A stretch of 64,000 bases of DNA from Parabacteroides sp. (GCA_019417325.1 DXVO01000034.1:1-64000); one strand, 5' to 3'; positions 28,934 through 37,991 are shown, counted from the first letter of the stretch. Numbers and translations are program-made. The notes: generated from the sequence alone by a model not told the origin.

Positions 28934-28946
28934 GTTGACTGTCAAC
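28934..28946. promoter_or_regulatory. 13-bp perfect palindrome between parA and parB
   Basis: GTTGACTGTCAAC (arms GTTGAC/GTCAAC) fills half of the 26-bp parA-parB gap. It could be an operator or a small hairpin tuning the parA:parB ratio. It could also be chance. Confidence 0.3.
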
Positions 28947-28947
28947 A

Positions 28948-29712
28948 TTATTTATTCTTATCAATCAATTCCTGCGCAAGTTGCATATGGTTAAGAGCCC
29001 CTTTCGACTCTGCATCATACAAAATTACAGGTTTACCGTAACTGGAAGCTTCGCTCAGTTTCACATTCCGCTGGATAACGGTCGTGAAGACCAAATCACG
29101 GAACGGACGCTTCACTTCTTCGTATATCTGATTTGCCAGACGCAAGCGCGAATCGTACATGGTAAGCAAAAATCCTTCTATTTCAAGAGCCGGATTCAAT
29201 TTTGATTTAATAATCTTAATCGTATTCAACAGTTTACTGATACCTTCCAAAGCAAAATATTCGCATTGTACCGGAATAATCACCGAATCGGCAGCAGTTA
29301 ATGCATTTACAGTAATCAAACCTAAAGACGGAGAGCAATCTATCAGGATATAATCGTACATATCCTTCAGGGGAACCAGAATTTGTTTCAATATTTGTTC
29401 CCGGCTATCCATATTCAGCATTTCAATTTCCGCACCAACCAAATCTATATGAGAAGGGATGATTTCCAGTCCTTCCACCTCGGTTGCAGTGATTGCCCGC
29501 TTGGCATCATCACCGTTCACAAGGCATTCGTAAATGGAAAGTTCCACGTTCCGTATATCCACTCCTAAGCCGGATGAAGCATTAGCCTGTGGATCCGCAT
29601 CAACAACCAGCACTTTCTTTTCGAGTGCAGCCAGTGACGCAGCCAGATTTATCGTAGTGGTTGTCTTACCGACGCCACCTTTTTGATTTGCTAAAGCGAT
29701 AATCTTTCCCAT
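28948..29712 (-). CDS. parA: ParA-family ATPase (Soj)
   Basis: 254 residues. Deviant Walker A KGGVGKTTTTINLA near residue 11, Walker A' and B regions (VLVVDADPQANASSGLG; YILIDCSPSLGLITVNAL), typical of chromosomal Soj/ParA. Drives origin segregation together with ParB. First gene of the parA-parB-DUF5683-mltD unit. A minus-strand TAGTTTTG (29742-29735) lies 23 bp before its ATG as a possible -7 box. Confidence 0.95.
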   Translation of the reverse strand: MGKIIALANQKGGVGKTTTTINLAASLAALEKKVLVVDADPQANASSGLGVDIRNVELSIYECLVNGDDAKRAITATEVEGLEIIPSHIDLVGAEIEMLNMDSREQILKQILVPLKDMYDYILIDCSPSLGLITVNALTAADSVIIPVQCEYFALEGISKLLNTIKIIKSKLNPALEIEGFLLTMYDSRLRLANQIYEEVKRPFRDLVFTTVIQRNVKLSEASSYGKPVILYDAESKGALNHMQLAQELIDKNK

Positions 29713-29980
29713 ACTATGTTTATTTATTCAGGGGCAAAACTAAACATTAAAAAACTAACAGAAATGGGTTTAGTCAAAACAATGCTCGTTTTGTTGAAAA
29801 GTCACCTTAACTGTTGATAACTCGCAAATATAAACAGAATATCCGATAACTCATTCCTAACAAGGGAGATAGAAACAATTTTTAAAACAAATCATAAAGA
29901 ATTGACGCTACTGCCATCAAGATTTACATTCTATTATCCCCCTATAGAATCAACATACGCAGAAAAAAAAGAAAGGTCAG

Positions 29981-30079
29981 AGTTTCAAAATATTTTCAAA
30001 AGCTGAAACTAAAAGTTTCATAGCATTGAAACTAAAAGTTCCACCCGATGAAACAAAAAGTTTCAAGGCATGAAACTTT
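29981..30079. repeat. TGAAACT/AGTTTCA palindrome array, copy 1
   Basis: TGAAACT (or TGAAACA) occurs at 30004, 30027, 30049 and 30071 (period 23, 22, 22). Each of the first three is followed 3 bp later by AGTTTCA or AGTTCCA at 30014, 30037 and 30059, and an extra AGTTTCA lies at 29981. The block 30026-30078 matches 63268-63320 base for base as far as I can see. AAAGTT cores (30012, 30035, 30057) repeat every 22-23 bp, similar to LytTR direct-repeat sites. Function unknown. Confidence 0.85.
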
Positions 30080-30177
30080 CTCTACCTTATGTACTATATC
30101 TATATTTCCCAGGGGTTAATATTTCCAAATGTAACTTCTATCCCTTTTCCGGCTTCACCATCCCTTAAAAAAATCAT

Positions 30178-30185
30178 TATATTTG
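30178..30185 (+). promoter_or_regulatory. Candidate surE-lpxB promoter -7 element
   Basis: TATATTTG matches TAnnTTTG, 124 bp before surE. No TTTG at the -33 position. It lies about 100 bp downstream of the palindrome array. Confidence 0.45.
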
Positions 30186-30308
30186 TATCAGCAATGCAAA
30201 ATTCACCCACAACCTCTGGAAGGAACTTTTTTATAAACAAAATATTTTCTATATCCAAGAAAGGAAAACGGATAAGTCACTGCTACAGTAACCAAAAAAA
30301 GAAGAAAG

Positions 30309-31079
30309 ATGAAAGACAGACCGCTTATTCTGCTCACTAATGACGATGGCGTAGAGGCTAAAGGTATTAAAGAACTGACAGAATGCCTAAGGGATTTAGG
30401 CGATATTGTAGTTTTTGCACCGGACGGACCACGCTCGGGCATGGCAAGTGCCATCACTTCGCTGGTCCCTATCAAATACACGTTAGCAAAGAAAGAAAAA
30501 GGAGTTGTTATATATAAATGTACGGGAACTCCTGTGGATTGTGTAAAACTTGCTATCAACGAAGCGCTGGACCGCAAACCCGACCTGCTGGTTTCAGGGA
30601 TTAACCATGGTGGCAATATGGCTATCAGTGTCCAATATTCAGGGACAATGGGTGCCGCCGCCGAAGGATGTGTCTTTGGAATTCCTTCTATTGGCGTTTC
30701 TTTACTTGACCATTGCGATGATGCTGATTTTACGGAAAGCTGCAGACTGGCACGTATGCTGGCACGAAAAGTATTAAAAGAAGGACTGCCGGATGGGACA
30801 TATCTCAACCTGAACGTTCCGAATATGCCGTCGGTTAAAGGAGTGAAAATGTGCCGGCAGGCAGACGGACGCTGGGTAAATGAGTTCAAACGGTCGGAAA
30901 ATGCAACAGGTGAACCTGTATTCTGGCTGTCCGGCTCTTTTGAAAATAAGAAACCGATACATGTAGATAACGATACACTCGCATTGGATAGTGGCTACGC
31001 ATCACTTGTTCCGTGCAAGATAGACGTTACAGATTATGACTATCTGGAGAAACTAAAACGATTGGAAGACCTCTGGTAA
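30309..31079 (+). CDS. surE: 5'/3'-nucleotidase SurE
   Basis: A 256-residue cytoplasmic nucleotidase that removes phosphate from nucleoside monophosphates. Metal-binding start LLTNDDGVEAKGI (Asp12, Asp13), then APDGPRSGMASAIT, VSGINHGGNMA and YSGTMGAAAEG, all family signatures. Length is typical. Followed 10 bp later by lpxB, a pairing common in Bacteroidetes. Confidence 0.95.
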   Translation: MKDRPLILLTNDDGVEAKGIKELTECLRDLGDIVVFAPDGPRSGMASAITSLVPIKYTLAKKEKGVVIYKCTGTPVDCVKLAINEALDRKPDLLVSGINHGGNMAISVQYSGTMGAAAEGCVFGIPSIGVSLLDHCDDADFTESCRLARMLARKVLKEGLPDGTYLNLNVPNMPSVKGVKMCRQADGRWVNEFKRSENATGEPVFWLSGSFENKKPIHVDNDTLALDSGYASLVPCKIDVTDYDYLEKLKRLEDLW

Positions 31080-31089
31080 TATAATAAAT

Positions 31090-32223
31090 ATGAAATATTT
31101 TCTGATAGCAGGAGAAGCCTCCGGTGATTTACACGCATCTAACCTGATGGCTGCTTTGAAAGAACAGGATACGGAAGCTGATTTCCGTTTTTTCGGGGGA
31201 GATTTAATGGAAACGGTTGGTGGTACATTAATTAAACATTACAGGGAAATGGCTTATATGGGCTTCATCTCCGTACTGCTCCATCTCCGTACCATACTAA
31301 ACAATATGAAAACCTGCGAAAAGGAAATAAAAGCTTACCGCCCCGATGTGGTTATCCTGATTGATTATCCGGGATTTAACCTGAAGATAGCCAAGTTTGT
31401 AAAAACACAACTCGGATTGCCTGTCTACTATTATATTTCACCGAAAATATGGGCATGGAAACAATACCGTATCAAGGATTTTCGCCGTTATGTGGACCGG
31501 ATGTTCTGTATCCTGCCCTTTGAAACCGGTTTTTTCAAGAAATTAAATTACGCAGTCGACTATGTGGGAAATCCATCCGTCGACTCCGTTGCACAATTCA
31601 AAGAGCAACAAACTGCATTGCCGGACGTTTTTATAAAAGACGAAGACTTATCCGGAAAGCCTATCCTGGCATTACTTGCCGGAAGCCGCAAACAGGAAAT
31701 CAAAGACAACCTGCCAATTATGCTCGAAGTTGCGGCTTCTTTTCCGGAATATGAGCCTGTGATAGCAGGTGCTCCAGGACTGGAACCAGAATATTACCAC
31801 CAATATATCGGAAACCGGCAAACTAAAATCGTATTCGGCAAAACCTATCCTTTATTACAGCATAGCAAAGTAGCACTGGTTACTTCAGGAACAGCAACGC
31901 TTGAAACATCTTTATTCCGCGTTCCGCAAGCGGTTTGTTATTATGTACCGGCTGGAGCGCTTGCCAGTTTTATTTTCAAACACTTCTTCCATACTCCTTA
32001 TATTTCACTGGTAAACCTGATTGCCGGCCGGGAAGTGGTACAGGAGCTTTTCGGCGCTCGTTTCTCCCAACAACAAATACACGACGAATTACACCGGATT
32101 GTACATAACGACAAGTATCGTAACAGCATGCTCGAAGGGTATGATGAAGTAATCCGGCTGTTAGGAAAGCCCGGTGCCTCCAAACGAACCGCAGAACTTA
32201 TTTACCACTCCTTAAAACATTAA
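31090..32223 (+). CDS. lpxB: Lipid-A-disaccharide synthase
   Basis: A 377-residue peripheral membrane glycosyltransferase (GT19) joining UDP-2,3-diacylglucosamine to lipid X. Signatures: IAGEASGDLHASNLM at the N-terminus, LIDYPGFNLKIAK, YYISPKIWAWKQ, LPFETGFF, LLAGSRKQEI and VTSGTATLET. Full length. Probably co-transcribed with surE. Confidence 0.95.
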   Translation: MKYFLIAGEASGDLHASNLMAALKEQDTEADFRFFGGDLMETVGGTLIKHYREMAYMGFISVLLHLRTILNNMKTCEKEIKAYRPDVVILIDYPGFNLKIAKFVKTQLGLPVYYYISPKIWAWKQYRIKDFRRYVDRMFCILPFETGFFKKLNYAVDYVGNPSVDSVAQFKEQQTALPDVFIKDEDLSGKPILALLAGSRKQEIKDNLPIMLEVAASFPEYEPVIAGAPGLEPEYYHQYIGNRQTKIVFGKTYPLLQHSKVALVTSGTATLETSLFRVPQAVCYYVPAGALASFIFKHFFHTPYISLVNLIAGREVVQELFGARFSQQQIHDELHRIVHNDKYRNSMLEGYDEVIRLLGKPGASKRTAELIYHSLKH

Positions 32224-32320
32224 CATATTTTATCAATCGTCTTTGCAGCATTTCATTAAAGTTTATCATCTACTCTTATATAAAGGAAAAAATAGAAACA
32301 ATAAGTTGATAGATGAAGCT

Positions 32321-33013
32321 ATGAAGACATTGAGAACATTTATAGTAATGTTGGGAGTCATATTAAGCTCCACCGCATTTTATTCTTGCTTGAAGGATGA
32401 TGGCAATTCTTTGAATGATGCCAATTTAGGAATTGTTACTATCAAACCGTTAAGTTCTGATTCTTACTATTTGCAATTAGATGATACAACAACGCTTTGG
32501 CCAGTGAACAACTATGTACCGTCTAACTTAAAAGAACGCCGGGCAATTGTATACTTCCAGCTCCTACCAGAAAAGATGGCTGGATATACGCACTCGGTAA
32601 ATATAATACGTATGGATTCGGTTCTAACCAAACCTATTGCTGAAAATTTAGGCGCTAAGAATGATGAAGTGTATGGAAAAGATCCTGTTACTATGTATCA
32701 AAACAGCCTTTGGGTAAAAGGTGGCGTATGGATTGAAGATGGTTACCTGAACATCAACTTCATTTCCGAGTTCGGAGGCTATAAGAAACACTTCCTGAAT
32801 CTCATCCCGGCAAGTGAAAATAACCAAGACCCTTATTCACTTGAATTCCGCCACAATGCGTATGATGATCCAAAAACAACCCGTCAAGAAGGCCTTGTTG
32901 CATTTGACCTGAAAACCCTGCCTGATACAAAAGGCGAAACCGTAAAATTGAAAATTAAATATAAATCGTACGACGGAGACAAGACGATCGAATTAGATTA
33001 TAAATCGAAATAA
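32321..33013 (+). CDS. NigD-like lipoprotein
   Basis: 230 residues. I start it at 32321, the Met that gives a lipoprotein signal (MKTLRT...AFYSC, Cys near residue 23); the open frame runs 26 codons further upstream without signal character. The body resembles the NigD N- and C-terminal beta domains (LGIVTIKP...YYLQLDD; VWIEDGYLNINFISEFGG; HFLNLI). NigD proteins are Bacteroidales outer-membrane lipoproteins of unknown function. Monocistronic, with a terminator directly after. Confidence 0.8.
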   Translation: MKTLRTFIVMLGVILSSTAFYSCLKDDGNSLNDANLGIVTIKPLSSDSYYLQLDDTTTLWPVNNYVPSNLKERRAIVYFQLLPEKMAGYTHSVNIIRMDSVLTKPIAENLGAKNDEVYGKDPVTMYQNSLWVKGGVWIEDGYLNINFISEFGGYKKHFLNLIPASENNQDPYSLEFRHNAYDDPKTTRQEGLVAFDLKTLPDTKGETVKLKIKYKSYDGDKTIELDYKSK

Positions 33014-33055
33014 AACCTTCCCACATAACTTTTATTTTTATCATTTAGTTCAGGG

Positions 33056-33088
33056 AGAAAGGCATCGCGATGATGCCTTTCTTTTTTT
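33056..33088 (+). terminator. Terminator of the NigD-like gene
   Basis: 11-bp stem AGAAAGGCATC/GATGCCTTTCT with a 5-nt loop, followed by six to seven T. It overlaps the longest open frame of the next gene, which argues that the sigma-factor gene starts later. Confidence 0.88.
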
Positions 33089-33146
33089 GTGTATTTTCGT
33101 AACCGGGATGCAACGGTTAGCTAATTATACTCGTTTATATAAACAA

Positions 33147-33677
33147 ATGGATGAAAGAATCGCACATATTGTCGAGGACTGCCGGAAGGGTAACCGTTCT
33201 GCACAGCTTGCACTCTATAAACAATTCGCACAATGGATGTATGTCGCCTGCCTGCGTATTGTAGGAAATGCATCCGAAGCAGAGGAAGCCATGCAAGATA
33301 CGTTCCTGAAAATATTCACCCGCCTGGACCAATATCACGACGGGCAAAGCTTTGAGGCATGGATGCACCGGATTGCCATTCATACGGCCATCGATTATGT
33401 GCGCAGGCAAACTCCCGATTGGGAAGAACTGCGGGACAACTATGCTGAACCGGATTCCGACGAACCTGACGAGGATGAAATCAATTATTCGGTTGCACAA
33501 ATAAAAAAGGCATGCAACCTTTTACCTCCCGGTTACCGGATCATTCTCTCTCTTTACCTTTTCGAAGGATATGACATGGAGGAAATTGCCTCTATTTTAA
33601 AAATACAACCACCAAGCGTACGCAGCCAGTATCTACGGGCGAAGCGTAAGCTTCTGGAAATTATAGCTGCTAATTAA
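33147..33677 (+). CDS. ECF RNA polymerase sigma factor
   Basis: 176 residues. Start chosen at 33147 (MDERIAHIVEDC) because the upstream Mets lie inside or just after the terminator of the previous gene and a -7-like TATTTTCG (33092-33099). Sigma region 2 (ALYKQFAQWMYVACLRIVGNASEAEEAMQDTFLKIF, broken here in text by helices; DYVRRQ) and region 4 (LPPGYRIILSLYLFEGYDMEEIASILKIQPPSVRSQYLRAKRKL) are clear. Read with the next two genes, 1 bp and 7 bp apart, as a sigma/anti-sigma/effector operon. It probably autoregulates. Confidence 0.88.
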   Translation: MDERIAHIVEDCRKGNRSAQLALYKQFAQWMYVACLRIVGNASEAEEAMQDTFLKIFTRLDQYHDGQSFEAWMHRIAIHTAIDYVRRQTPDWEELRDNYAEPDSDEPDEDEINYSVAQIKKACNLLPPGYRIILSLYLFEGYDMEEIASILKIQPPSVRSQYLRAKRKLLEIIAAN

Positions 33678-33678
33678 A

Positions 33679-34227
33679 ATGGACAAACTTAAGAATTTCA
33701 TAGATTCAAACAGAGAGACCTTCGACGATGAACTGTTGCCGGAGGGACATCTCGGACGCTTTACGCAAAAGCTGCCTGCCCCCCGCAAGAATCATGCAAA
33801 ACTATACAGTCTGCTTGCTTTTGCAACGGCAGCTTGTATTACTTTGTTCCTGCTACTACGTTTGCCGGGCGGAACACCGGCTCCTGTACCATTAAATTCT
33901 TCCGTCCAGAATCATGGCTGCAAAATGAAGACAGAGATCGAAGAACTTCGTCTTTATTATAATATGCAAATGAATGAAGTTGTCGCCCAGATGGATACAT
34001 TGTACAAGCAACAACAAACACCCGGAGCGAAAGGGTTATTGAAAGAGATGAAGCAGGTTTTGAAAGACAACTATATGTTCGAAGAAACCGTATTGCCCGT
34101 ACTCCCTTGCTCCGACGAAGCCTTGTTTGCAATGAACCAACATTACAGTTCCAGTCTGGAAAGTCTGAATATCATGTTGGAACAACTGGAGAGACTGGAA
34201 AAAACCAATAAAAAAAATACTAAATAA
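33679..34227 (+). CDS. Single-pass membrane protein, likely anti-sigma factor
   Basis: 182 residues with no clear named domain. An N-terminal cytoplasmic segment (~1-38), one transmembrane helix (~41-62, LYSLLAFATAACITLFLLL), and an extracytoplasmic helical part with coiled-coil character (IEELRLYYNMQMNEVVAQMDTLY; LNIMLEQLERLEKTN). The topology and its place directly after an ECF sigma gene fit an anti-sigma factor. That role is inferred from context. Confidence 0.65.
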   Translation: MDKLKNFIDSNRETFDDELLPEGHLGRFTQKLPAPRKNHAKLYSLLAFATAACITLFLLLRLPGGTPAPVPLNSSVQNHGCKMKTEIEELRLYYNMQMNEVVAQMDTLYKQQQTPGAKGLLKEMKQVLKDNYMFEETVLPVLPCSDEALFAMNQHYSSSLESLNIMLEQLERLEKTNKKNTK

Positions 34228-34234
34228 AAGAAAT

Positions 34235-35335
34235 ATGGAAACATTACATCATCAAACAACAAACGGAAATATCCGGACTTTCCTAAAATCCGGTCTGTTT
34301 TTAGTGCTCATGCTACTATGTAGCTTCCCTGCCCTGGCTGATAAGCAGGAAAGTATCAAAAAGAAAGAAATCAGTAAATCTTTCAATGCCGGCAGCAGCG
34401 ATGTGCTTGAGGTGGACAATCGTTTCGGGAACATCACTGTAACCCATTGGAATAAAAATGAAGTCTCAATACAGGTTCTCATTGAAGTAAAAGCCCGCAA
34501 TGAAGAGAGGGCACAGGCGAATCTGGACCGTATCCAGATTAATATGGAAAAAAGCGGAAGGACTATCTCTGCCATCACCACACTAAGAAACCAGAATGGT
34601 AGCGGAGGTAACAACGAATCCTTCTCTATCAATTATTATATCAAAATGCCGGCAAACTTTACAGCAGACCTTACCCAGAAATACGGTAACATAAATATGC
34701 CGGAGAATAATAAAGGGAAATGCGACCTGCATGTTAAATACGGTAATATAAATGCAGGCAGTTTCACTGAGAGTCTGAATATCGATGCACAATATGGAAA
34801 TGTAGATTTAGGTACCGTCAAAACAGCAAATCTTGATGTGGCTTATTGTGGTAATGTTACGTTATCCAATGCAAACGCTTTAAATATAGACAGTAAATAT
34901 TCCAACCTGAACCTGCAGGATGTGGATAAAATCAATATGGAAATCAAATATGGAAACTTTGGCATTGAGAATCTGACTAACGGCTCTATTGAAATAAAAT
35001 ACAGCCAAGGCAGTATTCAAACTCTGAAAAAAGAGCTCTACATTGATGCACTCAGCTACAGCACACTCAATATTAGAGAAGTAAATTCGGACTTCAGTTC
35101 CATCTATGCAGAAGCGCATTACGGAAACCTGAATATCAACATACCATCCCGTGCTTCATTCAAAGTAAAAGCCGACAATATGAAATACGGAAACTACAGC
35201 ATTAAGGGCTTTAACATAACAAATTCTTCTGTTGAAGATAAAGTAAACTTCCGCTCCGAAATCAATGGAGGCAAGAAAGGCAAAATTGAATTTGAAGGAA
35301 ATAACTATAGTAATCTTAAAGTCAGAACTAAATAA
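34235..35335 (+). CDS. DUF4097-type beta-repeat envelope protein
   Basis: 366 residues with a signal peptide (~1-35, ending FPALA). The rest is a beta-helix-like series of repeats in which 'YGN' recurs about every 18-20 residues (KYGNINMPE, KYGNINAGS, QYGNVDLGT, YCGNVTLSN, KYGNFGIEN, HYGNLNINI), typical of DUF4097 'putative adhesin' proteins. Last gene of the ECF operon, so likely its envelope-stress output. Exact function unknown. Confidence 0.82.
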   Translation: METLHHQTTNGNIRTFLKSGLFLVLMLLCSFPALADKQESIKKKEISKSFNAGSSDVLEVDNRFGNITVTHWNKNEVSIQVLIEVKARNEERAQANLDRIQINMEKSGRTISAITTLRNQNGSGGNNESFSINYYIKMPANFTADLTQKYGNINMPENNKGKCDLHVKYGNINAGSFTESLNIDAQYGNVDLGTVKTANLDVAYCGNVTLSNANALNIDSKYSNLNLQDVDKINMEIKYGNFGIENLTNGSIEIKYSQGSIQTLKKELYIDALSYSTLNIREVNSDFSSIYAEAHYGNLNINIPSRASFKVKADNMKYGNYSIKGFNITNSSVEDKVNFRSEINGGKKGKIEFEGNNYSNLKVRTK

Positions 35336-35356
35336 CAGCTTTTGTTTTTCAATAAA

Positions 35357-35394
35357 AAACCCCGGGGTCATAATGACCCCGGGGTTTCTTTTTT
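35357..35394. terminator. Convergent bidirectional terminator
   Basis: 15-bp stem AAACCCCGGGGTCAT/ATGACCCCGGGGTTT with a one-base centre, then CTTTTTT on the plus strand and an A-run on the left. It ends both the ECF operon and the minus-strand DUF1080 gene. Confidence 0.88.
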
Positions 35395-35412
35395 ACTTAT
35401 GCGACTTAATTA

Positions 35413-36267
35413 TCAATCAAGTTCTTTAATTTTGATGTTGCGATACCAAACATCATCACCATGGTCTTGCAAACCGATGAAACCTTCTTTGTTTTCACCA
35501 CCGCAATTCAGCAACAGTTCGTAAGCCAACGGCCATTTGTCTTTGCTAAATTTGCTGTTATCCAACATTTCTTTCCACTGCGGAGTCCACATATGATATT
35601 CTACAACCGGTTCGCCATTCTGATAATGAACAACAGTACCTTTGTAACACATGATTTTAGAAGTATTCCATTCTCCGAACGGTTTAGAGTTCTGCGGTTT
35701 AGCAGGAATCATGTCATACAGAGATGCAGACATACGGTTACCGTCTTTACCTAACTTAGCATCCGGATGGTTTTCGTTGTCCAGAATCTGGAATTCAGGA
35801 GCAGAGATGTAAGAAGGCTGTCCTTCTACTTCCTGGATCATGATAAATACACCAGAGTTAGAACCTTTGGCAACTTTCCATTCCCATTCCAATTCAAAGT
35901 TTTTAAACTTGTGAGCGAAGATCAGGTCACCACCATCCTTAGCACCAGCTTCACCGGCACCAGAACCTTTGATATGGATTGTACCATCTGCTACTTCCCA
36001 AGCTGCAGGAACATCTGCGCGGTCATAACCTCTCCAACCATTGAATGTTTTTCCGTCGAACATAGTAATTTTACCTTCTTTATCCTTCGGAAATGTTGAC
36101 AAATCAACAGTAGGCAGATCGTTCATCAATTTGTATTCAGGAACGGCAGCTTCTGTTTTTGTGTCATCAGTTGAAGCTTCAGCTTCTTGGGTTTTCTTTC
36201 CTCCGCCACAAGACGTCATATAACACATCATAACTGCGGCACTTGCTAATAATACTGACTTTTTCAT
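35413..36267 (-). CDS. DUF1080 (3-keto-disaccharide hydrolase-like) lipoprotein
   Basis: 284 residues. Lipoprotein signal (MKKSVLLASAAVMMCYMTSC). A concanavalin-like DUF1080 domain (~55-284: MFDGKTFNGWRGYDRADVPAAW, then FELEWEWKVAKGSNSGVFIM, EFQILDN and a terminal GLQDHGDDVWYRNIKIKEL). Family members act on 3-keto-glycosides. It lies 23 bp after a Gfo/Idh/MocA oxidoreductase gene. A paired role, oxidation of a sugar C3 followed by cleavage, is inferred from other Bacteroidetes loci. Confidence 0.85.
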   Translation of the reverse strand: MKKSVLLASAAVMMCYMTSCGGGKKTQEAEASTDDTKTEAAVPEYKLMNDLPTVDLSTFPKDKEGKITMFDGKTFNGWRGYDRADVPAAWEVADGTIHIKGSGAGEAGAKDGGDLIFAHKFKNFELEWEWKVAKGSNSGVFIMIQEVEGQPSYISAPEFQILDNENHPDAKLGKDGNRMSASLYDMIPAKPQNSKPFGEWNTSKIMCYKGTVVHYQNGEPVVEYHMWTPQWKEMLDNSKFSKDKWPLAYELLLNCGGENKEGFIGLQDHGDDVWYRNIKIKELD

Positions 36268-36290
36268 TTTAATTATTTAGTTTAAAACTG

Positions 36291-37766
36291 TTATCTCGGC
36301 ATATCGGGCAAACTCCAGCCTGCACGATAATTATGTTTGATTAATTCTGCAGCATACTGTTTTGCATTAACAGGATCTGTCCAAGTCTTATCAAATGAAG
36401 GATGTCCGTCATGAATTTTGAAACCGTCTTTAATAACAGTTGCAACTTTTTCATTGTCATCGATATTTGTAAATTGCATATTAGGACCATCCCAGAACAA
36501 CGTTTTGTTCAGACCTTGTAAACGAACTGCCAATACACCCATTACAACCATTTCGTTGAACGGACCTGCTTCTGAGAAGTCAGACTTTGTTTGTACACGG
36601 CTGCTCTTGTTTTCTTTACAAGCACGTACCCAATCCATTTCATGAGAACCAGAAACACGGCGTTCTGTCTTCGGAGTATTAGGAACACGACCAGAAAGCA
36701 ACCATGGATTCAAACCATAGCAACCACAAATCAATGTATCTTTTGTACCATGGAAGATACACAATCCACCACCTTCACCCATCAATTGTTTTCCTTGAGG
36801 GAATCCTTCCGGACGGTTAGGCATCATACCACCGTCATACCAGTGAATTTCAACTTCCGGCATAGCAACCTTCGGCATGTTATCACGAGCAGGGAATATA
36901 AGTTTTACGTGTTGTGCCTGAGGAGCGCAGTCGTTCAGCAATAATGTAGAAGAAGCTTCAACTTTTGTAGGATAACCTAATTTCAAGGCTTTAAATGCAG
37001 GATGCATGATGTGGCAAGCCATATCACCCAAGGCGCCTGTACCATAATCCCACCATCCGCGCCAGTTCCAAGGATGATAAACGTTACTAAACGGTTTCAT
37101 ACGTGCAGGACCTGTAAACAAATCCCAGTTCAATGTAGAAGGAACTTTATCTGCTTTTTCCGGAGTATTCAAACCTTGCGGCCAGATAGGACGGTCTGTT
37201 GCACATTCAACCTTTGTCACTTCTCCGATTTCACCATTAGCAATCCATTCGCAAACCAAGTTCACACCTTCGCCGGAAGAGCCCTGGTTACCCATCTGAG
37301 TAGCAACACCTGTCGAGGCTGCCAGTTTTGTAAGCAGACGAGATTCGTAAACCGAGTGAGTCAACGGCTTCTGGCAATATACGTGTTTGCCCATCGTCAT
37401 TGCATCGGCAGTAATCATTGCGTGGGTATGGTCAGCAGTTGCGATGATAACGGCATCAATAGATTTACCCATTTCATCGTACATTTTACGATAATCCCAA
37501 TATTTTTTCGCATTAGGAAATTCGTTGAATACGCCTTTTGCATATTTCCAGTCCACATCACAAAGAGCAACAATGTTTTCTGTATTTTTCACACCGTTGA
37601 TATTTGCGTGTCCCATACCACCGATACCTACAGCTGCAATGTTCAACTTATCAGTTGGAGCTGTATATCCATGACTTTTACCTAAAACGGAACCCGGAAC
37701 AATAGAAAATGCTGCTGCTGCAGCTGCTCCTCTTTGAAGAAATGATCTTCTTGAAATGTTTGACAT
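36291..37766 (-). CDS. Tat-exported Gfo/Idh/MocA-family oxidoreductase
   Basis: 491 residues. A twin-arginine signal (SRRSFLQRGAAAAAAFSIVPG) suggests export of a folded, cofactor-loaded enzyme. Rossmann fold with IAAVGIGGMGHANINGV, then VALCDVD and the family EKP-like motif as CQKPLTHSVYE. The C-terminal domain includes WRGWWDYGTGALGDMACHIMH. Likely NAD(P)-dependent oxidation of a sugar at C3. First gene of a two-gene unit with the DUF1080 lipoprotein. Confidence 0.9.
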   Translation of the reverse strand: MSNISRRSFLQRGAAAAAAFSIVPGSVLGKSHGYTAPTDKLNIAAVGIGGMGHANINGVKNTENIVALCDVDWKYAKGVFNEFPNAKKYWDYRKMYDEMGKSIDAVIIATADHTHAMITADAMTMGKHVYCQKPLTHSVYESRLLTKLAASTGVATQMGNQGSSGEGVNLVCEWIANGEIGEVTKVECATDRPIWPQGLNTPEKADKVPSTLNWDLFTGPARMKPFSNVYHPWNWRGWWDYGTGALGDMACHIMHPAFKALKLGYPTKVEASSTLLLNDCAPQAQHVKLIFPARDNMPKVAMPEVEIHWYDGGMMPNRPEGFPQGKQLMGEGGGLCIFHGTKDTLICGCYGLNPWLLSGRVPNTPKTERRVSGSHEMDWVRACKENKSSRVQTKSDFSEAGPFNEMVVMGVLAVRLQGLNKTLFWDGPNMQFTNIDDNEKVATVIKDGFKIHDGHPSFDKTWTDPVNAKQYAAELIKHNYRAGWSLPDMPR

Positions 37767-37843
37767 AGTAATAATTTTTTATAGATTAGCACTTAATAAT
37801 GATTTTTCTGTGATTTTTCGTACTTTAAAAACACAAACTGTTG

Positions 37844-37874
37844 CAAATATAGGCAATGCGAAATGAACAGCAAA
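37844..37874 (-). promoter_or_regulatory. Promoter of the Gfo/Idh-DUF1080 operon
   Basis: Minus strand TTTG (37874-37871), 19 bp, TATATTTG (37851-37844): a perfect Bacteroidetes promoter, 77 bp before the ATG. Confidence 0.78.
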
Positions 37875-37991
37875 TCCTCCCCGCTCCTTTCTTTTTTAAA
37901 ATAGTTTTTTTTAACAGAGGTTATAAATAAGTTCTATTTTTATATAAATAATATCTATATCTTTAGGGATGCCTTAAATTGCATATCCAGT

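Larger units (their letters stand above)
29713..30308. other. Divergent intergenic region parA / surE
   Basis: About 600 bp with no credible gene. It holds the putative parA -7 box (29735-29742, minus), a purine-rich A/T tract (~29860-29980), the palindrome array at 29981-30079 and a TATATTTG box (30178-30185) facing surE. Confidence 0.7.

Noticed and set aside
28934..28946. parS site
   Set aside because: GTTGACTGTCAAC does not match the parS consensus; it is listed only as a palindrome.
29981..30079. CRISPR array
   Set aside because: The repeat unit is a 7-bp arm in a 22-23 bp period with no unique spacers of normal length, no leader and no cas genes; the two copies share the whole sequence.
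33087..33146. Longer N-terminus for the ECF sigma factor
   Set aside because: The added codons overlap the T-run of the previous terminator and precede a -7-like box, and the added residues do not look like sigma region 2.
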